Positions 41,101-48,029 of a stretch of DNA of 50,136 nucleotides are shown here, one piece after another (positions within the stretch are counted from its first letter, which is position 1; every line of letters starts with the position of its first letter). Source of the stretch: Hemicentrotus pulcherrimus (taxonomy: Eukaryota > Echinodermata > Echinoidea > Camarodonta > Strongylocentrotidae); contig BEXV01001209.1 of NCBI GenBank assembly GCA_003118195.1, positions 66,263 through 116,398 on the forward strand, written 5' to 3'. The position numbers and the translations under genes are program-made. A model generated the notes under the pieces. It was given only the letters and a program-made list of their open reading frames with translations. It did not search any database and was not told the DNA's origin.

Positions 41101-44100
41101 ACCACACAATCCAAGCCTTCGACATTGGATACTTCAACACTTCCAGAAAAACTTCCATATCATGATACGGCAAGTTCACCAGTCACCATGAGAAAGAGTC
41201 AAGACTCACAGTCACAAGTACAGCCATCAACAGTGGAAGACGGTACTGAAATGGTGAAAACTGAATTCAGCGACAGGACATTGCAGGTTCATCCTGAAAA
41301 TAGGAGTCAATCATCCCAGTACTACACCATGAATTTACCTGCTGACGTTAGTGTCCAGCACACACTGGAAACGCGTGAATCCACTTCGACTCCGAGAAAC
41401 ATTCAGCTCACTGATAGAGGGGGTCAAGCTCATCCAGTGACCACAGAGTTTTCGAACCAGTATTTAGCAAAACGAAACACCTACGAGAAATGTACCGAAG
41501 TAGGTGGCGAAATCCCAGCACAGGAAATTCCTGTAGACGATGTCGTGCGTCCAATGATTGTACAGCCTGTAGAAGCAGCTCCTGTGTTTGTACAACCAAC
41601 CATCAGCTATGCTGAACGACTGCGGCTCAGAGAAGAGATTCGACAAGAGGCAAAATATGAATTGAGGCGAGAAATCAAAGAGGAGCTGATTGAGGAAATT
41701 CGTGAAGAAATCATTAACGAAGTGAGAGATGATATCAGAGCCGAATTCATTACATCCATGCACGAACCACAGCAACGACCACTTGTGGTGACCAAATCTA
41801 CAACTCCAGTTCAGACCAGACAGTACGATGAGACTGTTGAAGCCAAACCTTACATGTTGCATGAAAAGCAGCATGTTGAAATCAAGCATAAGAATTTCGG
41901 CAACCAACACAAAGCTCCCGAAAAGATTTCTGAGCCAACAAAGAAAGAGGAATTATCGCCTGTCCAACAGAGTCTGGTTCCAGTGAAGGAACGTCCTAGT
42001 GAGGAGTTTATAACAACAATCAAACATGAAGTAAGAGATGAAGTTATTGACGAACTGACTGAAGAGTTGACTACCAGTATCCGAGACCAACTCAGTCTTG
42101 AACTGAAAGAGGAATTTAAAGAAGAGATGAGGGAAACGGTCATGGAAGAGTTTAGAGAGGAGATATTTGACGACTATCGTGAAGAGCTAATAGTTGAGTT
42201 TGCTCCTCGAATCAAACATGAAATTGAGGAAGAGGTACGTGAAGATTTGGAGGTGACCATCAGAAGAGAGCTTGAACCTCGAATCCGTGAAGAGATCAAA
42301 GAGGAATACATCCAAGAGCGGGTGAAAGAACTTTTGGTAGAAAGTCTACATTTCCAGGCACCGAAAGAACCAGACATCAAGACCAAGCCATCCACTGTTG
42401 AACGAGGTACCTTACCTACATACAGTAAGGCTATGGACAATTCAACTGAAATGCTTGTTGTTACCAAAGATGCTTCTGTGCAGATGGAGGAAATAAAGCC
42501 AGTGAAGATTGACGAGGTCTGCCAGACTCAGATTCGGAACAGCACCAGAGGTACATCCACCATCAGATCAGATACAAAAGATTCAAAGACTCAAGTTCAT
42601 CCAACAACAAGCGATCGTGGCACCACACCGGCTAAACAGAACAACCTACATTCGGCTTCTCAGACAGATATCACTCTTATGAAACATCATGGCGGACAGA
42701 GTGCTCTTCTTCCTGAACTAGTACACCAATCATTACAGGTGATAATGCGACCTTTACAAACTCACCAGACAGTGCAGGCCAGGTATGATGTCACATCTAA
42801 GCAAACATCAATGACACCAAGACAACACAACCCTGCGTACTCACAAACAGAAATGCAGAGAGAGTCCCGTGTTACACAGGCTAACGTTGCTCAAAAGGAG
42901 TTTGCCATGCAGTCACGACAACCTAGGCCCCTTTCAAACACTGGCATGCAATTTGTGCCAACCACAGCCCAGAAGGAAACTATGTACTCGCCAAAGCGGC
43001 TCTCAAGCACCCAGTCACAGTCATTCACAATGCCTACTAGGCACACATCAATAGAACCTGACAGAAGTATTGGCCGAATCAGCAGAGAAGTGCAACCACA
43101 GAAGAGATCGGATGTTACTGATCACATTGTCCAGATAGAGCCAGTAACCAGAGAAGGAGCATCTTCACCGTTTTTCTTCCCAGAGGAGAAAATCCCTACT
43201 CATGACCGGTCACTCTCACCAGTGATTTTCTACAGTCAACGCCCGGAATTTGAATCTACACCCCCTGGCTTGGAATCTCTGTCACCACGACCCATTGAGA
43301 AAATGGCGACCCCTCCAACATCTCAACTCAAACAGCCCAAGAAAGTGACAATAGAGATGCCTGCAACAGAGAAAACACCACTGCGGTTGACACCGGTCAC
43401 TCCACCAGAGACACAAAGACAATTCCAGTCTGGATTCAGGCTTCATGACCGGACAAAAGACTCATCAACTCGTCTCTTTGATTCCGAGGTGAGCAGGACG
43501 GTCCAGGGTATCGAAAAACTTGAGCCATCTCGTGAAGTTACGTACCAACAGCCAGTTGCCAAGTACAGACCTCGCAGTACCTTCCACACTCATACAGATA
43601 TCCAAGAATCTCATTCAACAATCAATCAGGTTATCGTCAACAACATGCCACCAAATTGTAGAATGGTTCTTGTTCATCAAACAACTGCTGGGACTACATA
43701 CACAACAGCTTTGATGACGGAATCATTATCTCGCACGTCTATGACAACAAAGAGCAGTGGTAGTGTTCTCACTCAGATGAGTTATCAACCAACTACGTTC
43801 CTAAAACCTGATGATGCCGACTCACTGGAGCTCTCAGATCCTGATTCCCTTGATGAAAAAAGGGATTCATCAAAAATTGATGAATTGGAAAGAATAAGAC
43901 GAGATCTGAGGTTGTCAAAAGTGATTTCATCTGGAGATCAAACTACTCTTGTGAGCTACCTTGTAGAAGACAAGAAGCCTACAGGACGACCTTCACTGGG
44001 AATGAGCCCCTATTCAACACGGCCCAAGTCAACAAAGGAGCTTCTTTATGGTAAACCTGGTTTCCCGAGAGTTGACCAAGGACCCAGTGACAGACTTCAT

Positions 44101-45494
44101 GATGAAAAAGGCTCGCCCATCCCATCAATTCTAGGAGAAACTCCAACAAAACTTACATCATCTGCTTCTCCAGGAATGAAGCCAACTCACATCATGCATC
44201 GAAAACCACGCCCCTCATCTGAATCAACCCCAATGGTTACTCGCCTTGAAGAACTTCTCCGAAAATCAACACCAACCAACTATGGAGATTACGGGTGGCT
44301 GATGGAGAAAGGTCCAGAAAAACCGAAGAAAGACGAATATGATCTGCCATCGGTAGAGAAACTCAGAACTCGTTACACCAAACCCAGAGACGGTCCTCCA
44401 GGACGTCCCGCAGATGACTCACCAAGTGACATAGAATCTGAAGTCAATACCACCGATTCGGAAACTGATTCAGAATCCTGGCAAGCAGTCATGGATTTTC
44501 AGAGTCCATATCTCCATGAGGACCCCAAATACTGGCCCTACACAAGACCACACAGGGCACCAGGGGTACCTAGCTCTGAATCCGAAGCTTACGATTCAGA
44601 CGATGACACGCAGACTGTGTGTGGAGAGTTTGACTTGACGACACTAAGAGGCATCGAGTCCTCATCTTCTGAAGAAGACACCAACCTGCCATCTGCAGAA
44701 GCCCCGCGACGAAGGAAACAATCCTCAAAGTTCAAGACAAGCCTCATCAGGAAAGAACTAGCCCTCTCAGAGGTGGTGTCTCCCAGGACTCCTGCCTCTT
44801 TAACCAGCTACCAATCTATGCCTGAGGGGGAACATCCACTCGCTGGACGACGAAGCAAATCTATGTCTGATCTGAGGTAATGTTTGCATCTTTATCTTGA
44901 AGTTATGAAATAAACATGTAATGTTATGGAGAAGTTCTTTCAGTAATATACCTCAATTTTTTTCATTCGCACAACATAATTGCAACAGTGAGGAATTCAA
45001 TGTTTTGTTTAACTACCGAAAGCAAATAAATCAGTCCTCGATTGGTTGTCAAGAGTTAAACTCTTCTCCAAGACATGTTCTTTCTACATTTTCATTAAGT
45101 CTCAATGAGAATATTTAATCTTATTTGTCATACAACTAGTATCTTAAACTATGGTTAAAATAACAGACAATGTAGCTTATAGCTTAAATATCAGACTACC
45201 CAAAACAATCTTATCCTTACCTCCATAAATAATCTTTGAATATCGCTACAATTAAAAATAACTTCTTTTTTTCATTTTTCTTTGTGTGTGTGTTCTAAAC
45301 GTAGGAGACCGGCCGCTTCGGTCAGCGCAAGTGGAATGTCCCGAGCCGAATGGGTCCCTTCGGAATCCAGATACGCCCGGATAGTAGAGAGAGTTCGCGA
45401 CACCAGACCATCTTGGGGGCGCTACTCAAGGCTCTCCACCTCTGAGACTGACATCTCCCCGAGAAAATCTCTCCATGAATTCGGGAAGTTTTAG
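3595..45494 (+). CDS. giant repeat-rich single-pass membrane protein, 4 coding exons, two internal stops
   Basis: Joined exons 3595-5128, 5657-5937, 6301-44876 and 45305-45494 give 40,581 bases, exactly 13,527 codons including the last TAG. The product starts with a signal peptide and one membrane span, and then has an enormous low-complexity cytoplasmic tail of nested repeats. Two in-frame stops (TAG 34900-34902, TAA 40894-40896) interrupt exon 3, yet the same frame and repeat style continue on both sides without a single frameshift. If translation ends at the first TAG, the protein has 10,138 residues. The role is unknown. Membrane anchoring plus repeated T-Q-T/Q-T-D-like motifs suggest a scaffold for a small adaptor such as LC8, which is inference. 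I do not recognise the family. An automatic label such as mucin or titin-like would rest on composition alone. Confidence 0.85.
5129..5656 (+). other. intron 1 (528 bases)
   Basis: The donor GTAAGT at 5129 and acceptor TATAG ending at 5656 are canonical. Joining them restores P-T-I-G-I-I-K-L, which matches the repeat P-T-I-G-V-I-K-L seen many times in exon 3. This supports the junction to the base. Reading through the intron meets a stop at 5209-5211. Confidence 0.85.
5657..5937 (+). CDS. exon 2: Arg/Ser-rich cytoplasmic segment
   Basis: The exon starts by completing the G-I-I-K-L motif, then runs into a basic Arg/Ser/Pro-rich segment of about 85 residues. Two copies of R-S-R-S-S-S-P-V-R-R (about 5836-5895) are followed by S-P-R-G-R-S-P. 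RS/SP segments of this sort are commonly phosphorylated by SR-protein or proline-directed kinases, and basic forms can bind microtubules or RNA. None of these roles is shown here. The exon ends at TTT GAC|GTGAGT in phase 0, 281 bases after its start, which keeps the frame into exon 3. Confidence 0.85.
5938..6300 (+). other. intron 2 (363 bases)
   Basis: The donor GTGAGTAAAC and acceptor TATTTTGCAG are both strong matches to consensus. The junction joins N-F-D to N-D-E-T-D-I-P-T-I-G-V-I in phase 0. Confidence 0.85.
6301..8680 (+). repeat. block A: alternating G-V-I-K-L and T-Q-P-E-x-S-W modules
   Basis: About ten copies of P-x-I-G-V-I-K-L-like strands (for example 6319-6342, 6541-6564, 6766-6789, 7054-7077, then more divergent near 7230, 7395, 7666, 8056, 8245, 8485), plus one made by the exon 1/2 junction, are interspersed with about eleven copies of a second motif. 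That motif is T-Q/E/N-P-E-x-S-W followed by an amphipathic helix rich in V/I and E (near 6950, 7123, 7294, 7453, 7549, 7726, 7846, 7945, 8137, 8341, 8581). Together they make units of roughly 40-80 residues. The invariant Trp suggests a short folding or binding module. I do not know a named domain with this signature. Confidence 0.75.
6301..44876 (+). CDS. exon 3: giant 38,576-base coding exon, interrupted by two in-frame stops
   Basis: The frame is open from 6301 to the donor at 44877 apart from TAG 34900 and TAA 40894. It encodes 12,858 complete codon positions plus two bases (phase 2). Composition is rich in Ser, Thr, Gln, Asp, Glu, Pro and Lys, with very few Cys and Trp outside the first 2.4 kb, which is typical of disordered sequence. 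The exon is partitioned into blocks of different repeat families, described separately. No internal intron is needed to explain the frame. The many opposite-strand and shifted open frames here are shadows of the repetitive composition. Next to the human exons I can recall as very large (titin, MUC16, roughly 17-22 kb), this one is exceptional. Confidence 0.85.
8681..11220 (+). repeat. block B1: divergent D-x-S-T-Q/N-T low-complexity repeats
   Basis: Irregular 10-16 residue units carry cores such as D-S-T-T-Q-I, D-S-M-A-Q-T, S-N-T-Q-T and D-A-S-T. Two longer elements recur: F-T-T-Q-F-D-T-P-L-P (about 9295) resembles F-S-L-Q-Y-H-S-P-V (about 10360), each followed by S-V-L-x-K-x-T and a G-F-x-V-x-P-V-Y segment. 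This indicates an old duplication of about 1 kb. No folded domain is recognised. Confidence 0.55.
11221..16260 (+). repeat. block B2: large near-identical repeats with N-I-P-M-E-V-K-T-E module
   Basis: Units of about 350-700 bases each carry, in varying order, Q-Y-E-S-x-x-I-S-S-S, D-Q-x-S-L-V-N-I-P-M-E-V-K-T-E, V-P-P-V-Q-F-S-A-P-V-F-S-P-P, D-S-S-T-N-T-K-L-P, D-T-P-A-Q-I-K-P, D-F-T-Q-Q-A-K-I and D-G-A-S-N-T-S-P-L-P-V-R. The N-I-P/N-M-P module occurs near 11959, 12394, 12901, 13332, 13941, 14298, 14978, 15621 and 16190. Several copies are nearly identical in bases, implying recent duplication or conversion. Confidence 0.8.
16261..20060 (+). repeat. block B3: older, diverged copies of block B2 units
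   Basis: The same module order continues with lower identity. A/V-N-I/V-P followed by E-E-I/V-V-K-x-E and V-x-F-x-P-x-F recurs near 16642, 17239, 17848, 18664 and 19120, while S-N-T-S-P-L-P-K-R appears near 17100 and 17745. From about 19140 the pattern becomes irregular with Q-A-Q-I-A-P and T-A-Q-V-N-P units. Compared with block B2 this looks like the older edge of the array. Confidence 0.65.
20061..21700 (+). other. block C: predicted helical and acidic spacer within the tail
   Basis: Two related helix-like elements (Q-I-K-Q-L-E-K-M-T, near 20110 and 20450) flank a tandem 33-base repeat. A third helix-like element (L-E-D-I-E-S-L-L-E-A-V-K-K) lies near 20670. A strongly acidic patch near 21418-21545 carries I-Q-T-D-P and M-Q-T-D-S motifs around a run of D/E residues. 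This is the least repetitive part of the tail between blocks B and D, and could be a hinge or a binding region. Confidence 0.5.
20155..20262 (+). repeat. 33-base tandem repeat, three copies plus a partial fourth
   Basis: The 11-residue unit E-T-R-V-Q-E-S-Q-F-V-T occurs at 20155-20187, 20188-20220 and 20221-20253, with E-T-R at 20254-20262. Copies differ by about one base each, so the expansion is recent and could vary between individuals. Confidence 0.9.
21701..25540 (+). repeat. block D1: divergent Q-Y-E / S-S-P-x-L / Q-T-P repeats
   Basis: Units build up toward the regular array: S-S-P-V-L (near 23470), S-P-M-L-P-R (near 23625 and 24020), S-S-P-L-L (near 24200), S-S-P-R-L-P (near 25105) and S-S-P-I-L-T-R (near 25450). 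Each is followed about 8-10 residues later by Q-T-P, and between them lie T-Q-Y/H-E units about 9-13 residues apart. Q-T-D motifs also occur (for example near 22060, 22270, 22426 and 23270). Confidence 0.65.
25541..31640 (+). repeat. block D2: regular higher-order T-Q-Y-E array
   Basis: The basic unit of about 9-12 residues ends in S/T-T-Q-Y/H-E/D. Every 130-240 residues it is punctuated by F-A-S-Q-T-E, then A-S-S-P-I-L-R-R-V-T-S-Q-A-L-Q-T-P and S-D-G-L-T-Q-Y-E (near 26002, 26710, 27706, 28246, 28690, 29134, 29848, 30874 and 31315). A second marker, Y-P-I-P-V-E-D-A-I-L-R-E-I-V, appears at 25711, 27415 and 30583 in the middle of a longer duplicated segment. The array is therefore built at least at three levels: unit, punctuated block and superblock. 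Confidence 0.85.
28318..29560 (+). repeat. 444-base tandem repeat inside block D2
   Basis: The string beginning aagaatgatgggttgacaca recurs at 28318, 28762 and 29206, exactly 444 bases (148 codons) apart both times. Copies share G-S-T-Q-Y-E-K-K-D-E-D-V, K-G-Q-D-I-T-T-Q-S-R-V-A-L-Q-E and the S-S-P-I-L marker. The third copy departs from the pattern after about 29510. Exact spacing with few base differences indicates recent unequal crossing-over. Confidence 0.9.
31641..34899 (+). repeat. block D3: diverged T-Q-Y-E repeats up to the first internal stop
   Basis: T-Q-Y/H-E and S-Q-Y-E units continue at 10-14 residue spacing with weakening S-S-P-x-L-x-R and Q-T-P/Q-T-x punctuation (near 31639, 32316, 32563, 32701 and 34010). 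The end of this block reads T-Q-H-E-V-K-L-L-N-L-M-I-Q-T and then meets the TAG, with repeats resuming immediately after it. Confidence 0.7.
34900..34902 (+). other. in-frame TAG inside the giant exon
   Basis: The reading is ...AAA ATC TAG ACT ATC GAT..., followed within seven codons by T-Q-Y-E-R-R in the same frame. The stop sits where neighbouring units carry Gln, so a CAG to TAG change is the simplest origin. It could instead be a sequence error, a polymorphic null, a readthrough site or part of an unseen short intron. The frame stays open for 5,991 bases afterwards, which argues against a long-dead downstream segment. Confidence 0.9.
34903..36180 (+). repeat. block D4: T-Q / Q-T-P repeats continuing beyond the TAG
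   Basis: The same style of units runs on: T-Q-Y-E, T-Q-H-E, S-S-P-V-L-N-R with D-T-Q-T-P (near 35545-35590), S-Q-T-Q-T-Q-Q (near 35370) and many T-Q-A/T-S-Q-V units. The first ATG in this frame is at 34963, but there is no sign of a new start such as an intron, a promoter or a signal peptide. It is read here as a continuation of the same exon. Confidence 0.75.
36181..37830 (+). other. block E1: acidic, less repetitive segment
   Basis: Acidic stretches include C-Q-T-D-V-H-V-E-E-E-E (near 36200), S-P-F-S-D-D-L-N-E-V (near 36350) and D-F-S-D-E-F-E-D-G-E-F-L (near 37297). The last is followed by a more hydrophobic stretch with two Trp residues (W near 37372 and 37488), unusual in this tail, which might fold or bind a partner. 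T-Q-T-D-P at about 37275 fits the Q-T-D motif class. Confidence 0.45.
37831..40893 (+). repeat. block E2: S-S-P-V-L-x-R-K / K-D-F-T-T-Q repeats
   Basis: Units of about 50 residues contain T-S-D-G-T-S-Q-S, then S-S-P-V-L-I-R-K, D-E-S-T/S-M-M/I and A-K-D-F-T-T-Q-A-T-P. The most regular copies lie between 38300 and 40893. The module differs from block D but keeps S-S-P plus basic residues and the D-x-T-Q core. Confidence 0.8.
39787..40092 (+). repeat. 153-base tandem duplication in block E2
   Basis: Units 39787-39939 and 39940-40092 encode 51 residues each and differ at only a few bases (for example gcgttgc versus gccttgc). A wider copy of the adjoining sequence recurs 558 bases apart (39526 and 40084). 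Both are recent in-frame duplications. Confidence 0.9.
40894..40896 (+). other. in-frame TAA inside the giant exon
   Basis: The reading is ...GGA TCT CAA TAA CAT AAA ACT..., then S-E-K-L-S-S-P-V-M-Q-R-K in the same frame, an ordinary block E2 unit. In sister units the codon after S-Q is Ser (S-Q-S), so a TCA to TAA change is the simplest origin. The frame remains open for 3,980 bases after it. The alternatives are the same as for the TAG at 34900. Confidence 0.9.
40897..41607 (+). repeat. end of the S-S-P-V repeats and spacer before the charged helices
   Basis: Last units of block E2 (S-S-P-V-M-Q-R-K at about 40924, K-D-F-T-T-Q near 40990 and 41093, S-S-P-V-T-M-R-K near 41175) give way to a non-repetitive stretch with V-V-R-P-M-I-V-Q-P and A-A-P-V-F-V-Q-P. 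The spacer leads into the helical region. Confidence 0.6.
41608..42348 (+). other. block F: two long, highly charged helices (possible coiled coil)
   Basis: Segments 41608-41760 (51 residues) and about 41998-42348 (117 residues) are dominated by E, R and K with I/L/V/F every three to four residues, for example R-E-E-I, K-E-E-L, E-E-I-R-E-E-I and E-F-K-E-E-M-R-E-T. No Pro breaks the first, and a single R-I-K-type join runs through the second. This fits a coiled coil or charged single alpha helix, the clearest folded element after the membrane anchor, and a candidate for oligomerisation. The two are linked by a Pro/Thr-rich spacer. Confidence 0.7.
42349..44876 (+). other. block G: non-repetitive C-terminal tail in exon 3
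   Basis: After scattered S-Q-T-D and S-Q-T-E motifs (near 42658 and 42840) the sequence becomes non-repetitive and Ser/Pro/charge-rich. Recognisable pieces are an acidic D-S-L-E-L-S-D-P-D-S-L patch (near 43825), L-E-E-L-L-R-K-S (near 44245), a Trp/Tyr-containing stretch N-Y-G-D-Y-G-W-L-M-E-K (near 44280), P-K-Y-W-P-Y (near 44525), D-D-D-T-Q-T-V-C (near 44602) and a basic R-R-R-K-Q-S-S-K-F-K. I know no family with these motifs. Lower repetitiveness suggests conserved function and makes this the best region for homology searching. Confidence 0.6.
44877..45304 (+). other. intron 3 (428 bases)
   Basis: The donor is TCTGAG|GTAATG at 44877 and the acceptor CTAAACGTAG ends at 45304. The join gives S-D-L-R-R-P-A-A-S-V in phase 2. 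If not spliced, the frame stops at once at TAA 44878-44880, which overlaps the donor. The acceptor has a weaker pyrimidine tract close to the AG, with a T-rich run slightly upstream. Confidence 0.75.
44909..44914 (+). terminator. intronic AATAAA, possible early poly(A) signal
   Basis: AATAAA lies 29 bases after the TAA created by retaining intron 3. Use of this signal would give a shorter isoform ending S-D-L-R and lacking exon 4. This is a single hexamer in AT-rich sequence, so it is a suggestion only. Confidence 0.3.
45305..45494 (+). CDS. exon 4: C-terminal 63 residues
   Basis: The exon opens with R-R-P-A-A-S-V-S-A-S-G-M-S-R and ends with S-P-R-K-S-L-H-E-F-G-K-F before TAG. It is GC-richer than the flanking DNA and basic, with three Trp-containing or Arg-rich spots (A-E-W-V, P-S-W-G-R-Y). 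Phase and composition both fit coding sequence. It continues the R-S-K-S-M-S-D-L-R tail of exon 3. Confidence 0.8.
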
Positions 45495-45602
45495 ACGAAT
45501 GCTACCATCAAGAGAAAATCACTCCACGACCTCGATAATCTAGATGAATTCTTCTACCAGGAGATGTCAAGTAGATGGATTGTTACTACCGAAAAATATT
45601 AA
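45495..45602 (+). other. in-frame 35-codon extension after the terminal TAG
   Basis: The same frame stays open for 35 codons to TAA 45600-45602 and repeats the K-R-K-S-L-H-D motif exactly 51 bases (17 codons) after P-R-K-S-L-H-E. It continues L-D-N-L-D-E-F-F-Y-Q-E-M-S-S-R-W. Either the older C-terminus ran to 45599 and the TAG at 45492 is newer, or the TAG is read through, or the resemblance is chance. Confidence 0.5.
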
Positions 45603-46636
45603 TTGTTGACAATATTGAAGAATTCATTATTTATAACGAGGTCGTGTCTGTATAAGACGTATATCTTATCTGTTCATAGAGAGTTTGTGCAAGCCCCCCC
45701 CCCCAAAAAAAAAGTAAGCCGTAAAATTACTTAAAAGTGCGTATTTTTTAAAGGAAATGCTTCTTTGCATAGTTATCTCAACAAAAAGCTACAGTAAACA
45801 GGAAAAGAGTAGAATTTAATAATATACATATGATTAAGATGTGGAATCAAGAGCAGAGTTAATAAGTGAATGCAACTTAAAATAGACAAATGATAATAAT
45901 ATGTTTAATTCGTATTTTGTTATCATAAGATTCTTGAAAAAGCAATACAGTATCTGATATCTTTCAATATTTTTAATGTTCATGTGAAGCAAATGTTATG
46001 GACTGTACTTTTCAAGTTATCATTTTATGAAGTGTTTGTACATAAATTTGTATATATCATGGTATCTTCCGTGATTGTTATGTGAATCAAGAACATTGAA
46101 TATATTTCTATTGTTCACATAAATCTTACTTTCCTAGACATTTCTTTGGCTGCACATAACATTAATGTTGTGCTATCTTTAGATTGTTATTGTATTATAA
46201 AGTTAAGTAACGATATTGCGATCAATCGTGATATATGAAATTATTCATGTTTTTCAAAAGTCACATATTACAAAAAAGAAAGTGATATCCTTACACTTCA
46301 AATTCAAAGGATCAGTTTATAAAAAAACAAAAAAGTAATTGTTTTATTTTATATTATTCTATTATCATGCATGTAACATAAGCGTACTTGTCAAAACAAT
46401 CAAATTTCAGAAGAAAAACACAAAAGTCAAATATAAAATTATTGAATTTGAAATATTGTAAAAATTGTAAAAAAATGACTGATTTTTAGAGTTTTTTATG
46501 AATTTTTGTTATGATACTAAAAGAAGTCAATTGTATTAAAAATATACATGTATTATTCAAGATTCATGTGATAGTTGGTTGCGATATTTAATGCCATATT
46601 AGGTCTTTCATACTTAAATGTTAGTGTAAGTTTTCG

Positions 46637-46642
46637 AATAAA
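46637..46642 (+). terminator. upstream candidate poly(A) signal AATAAA
   Basis: AATAAA is followed within 25-35 bases by GT-rich sequence (gattgcattgttgtatg). It is an alternative to the signal at 46902. Confidence 0.3.
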
Positions 46643-46901
46643 AGATTGCATTGTTGTATGAAAAAGATGTCTAAGTATTTGATAAATGTCTTATTTAAGA
46701 AGCAAAGTATTTTAATGAATCTCATGTTGCATAGATTTAAATATATCAATGCTTTCATTATGTACTGTGTGCTTTCTTTTGTCACTGTTGAATATTTAAT
46801 ACTCAAAGTGTAACTGTGAACGGGAAAATAGCAGTACGTCTTCAGAGTGTATAGCGACCATATATTGTTGTATAGATATAATATGTATTTTATTCAAATT
46901 G

Positions 46902-46907
46902 AATAAA
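46902..46907 (+). terminator. main candidate poly(A) signal AATAAA
   Basis: AATAAA is followed after about 25 bases by a GT/T-rich stretch (tctgttgctcttgcttatt), a good downstream element. It lies about 1.4 kb after the last coding stop. Confidence 0.5.
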
Positions 46908-48029
46908 ACTGCAAAGTTTAATTCATAACAACTCTGTTGCTCTTGCTTATTTTGCACTGTGTATACCCATGTATATTCACATATTCATGTGTAACATTTA
47001 TATGAATCTAAATTCAAGTTAATTGGTAAACACTCAGTATACCGATTGACAAATTATATAATATTCCACTATGCCTAAGCAAAATTACTTCCATATATTT
47101 ATCCAAACATATTGCATATTATGATTTTGTTTTTCTATTTCCATCTAAATACTTCATCTTACACTTTAATATTTTACATGAGATGATTATTTTGCATATT
47201 TATACTGATTTTTTGTATACAAAATAACCTTATATCATGTTAATTTTTGTATGTTGCTTCTATTCTATGCAAAGTAGTGCTTTAATCAACATTCATTTTT
47301 ACATTGTACATAAATGTCATATTAGTTGATAGGAAAATAAGAGACAATGAGGCTTATTTTTTAGAATGTTTATATGATATGTTTCACAAATGTAATGTAC
47401 AACGACTCAACAACAAAAAAGTGTATTTAGAGGAATGAATTTTGATATTACTAAACTATAATGAAGAGAACCGTCATAAACATTTCTATTTATAGCTGTG
47501 TACTATGTTGAGAGGGGATCTCGAAAATGATAATATATATATTAACCATGTATAAATAATGTTATCGACTTATCATGTCGAATGCACAGTACTTATACCC
47601 TACAGACGAGTGGGCAAAGAAGACGTGAGAGAGATAATGAGTTCAACCTGCTCCACCTCAAGGTATGAAGGTAGTTTCTGAAGGGAAGTTATTTATATAT
47701 TTGATTATAATTTGTTATCATAAAAGACAATGCTACATGAAACGTTTTTCTCCGCAATAGGAGTTAAATCAAAGGTTTAGTCATATTATTTTGCAAAGTA
47801 TAGCAACACTAACTTCTAGTCAATCTTACTATGTTCACATGCCGCTTAATAAAATGCTATGCACTAATAATTAGAAGATATTGAACTTGTCCAGGTGTTA
47901 TTTTGTTATGTATATGGTCTACTGTAAATATATGTATTCCTCAATTTGAATGTAATGCTACATCATTGCCTTATGCCTACATTGTCAACTGTATTCAATA
48001 TGATAAGATACACAAAGATAAAAGATAAA

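Larger units (their letters stand above)
45603..46925 (+). other. 3' untranslated region
   Basis: This AT-rich stretch has no open frame of note, a C12/A9 homopolymer junction near 45694-45715 and several T-rich runs. It probably runs to the cleavage site after the AATAAA at 46902. Confidence 0.5.

Noticed and set aside
6301..44876. Mucin or titin-like identity
   Set aside because: The resemblance is only in length and Ser/Thr richness. The tail is predicted cytoplasmic, and no immunoglobulin, fibronectin, SEA or cysteine-rich domain is visible.
6301..44876. Transposon or retrovirus as the source of the long frame
   Set aside because: No reverse transcriptase, integrase, transposase, long terminal repeats or terminal inverted repeats were seen, and the frame is spliced to a membrane-anchor exon.
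40936..44880. A separate gene starting at ATG 40936 and ending at TAA 44880
   Set aside because: The frame continues from upstream through the TAA at 40894, and the apparent end overlaps a good splice donor joined in phase to exon 4.
34900..45494. Genetic code change with TAG/TAA read as amino acids genome-wide
   Set aside because: The TAA site replaces a Ser position and the TAG sites suit Gln. Spliceosomal introns and the animal-like gene structure argue for the standard code, so locus-specific explanations are simpler.
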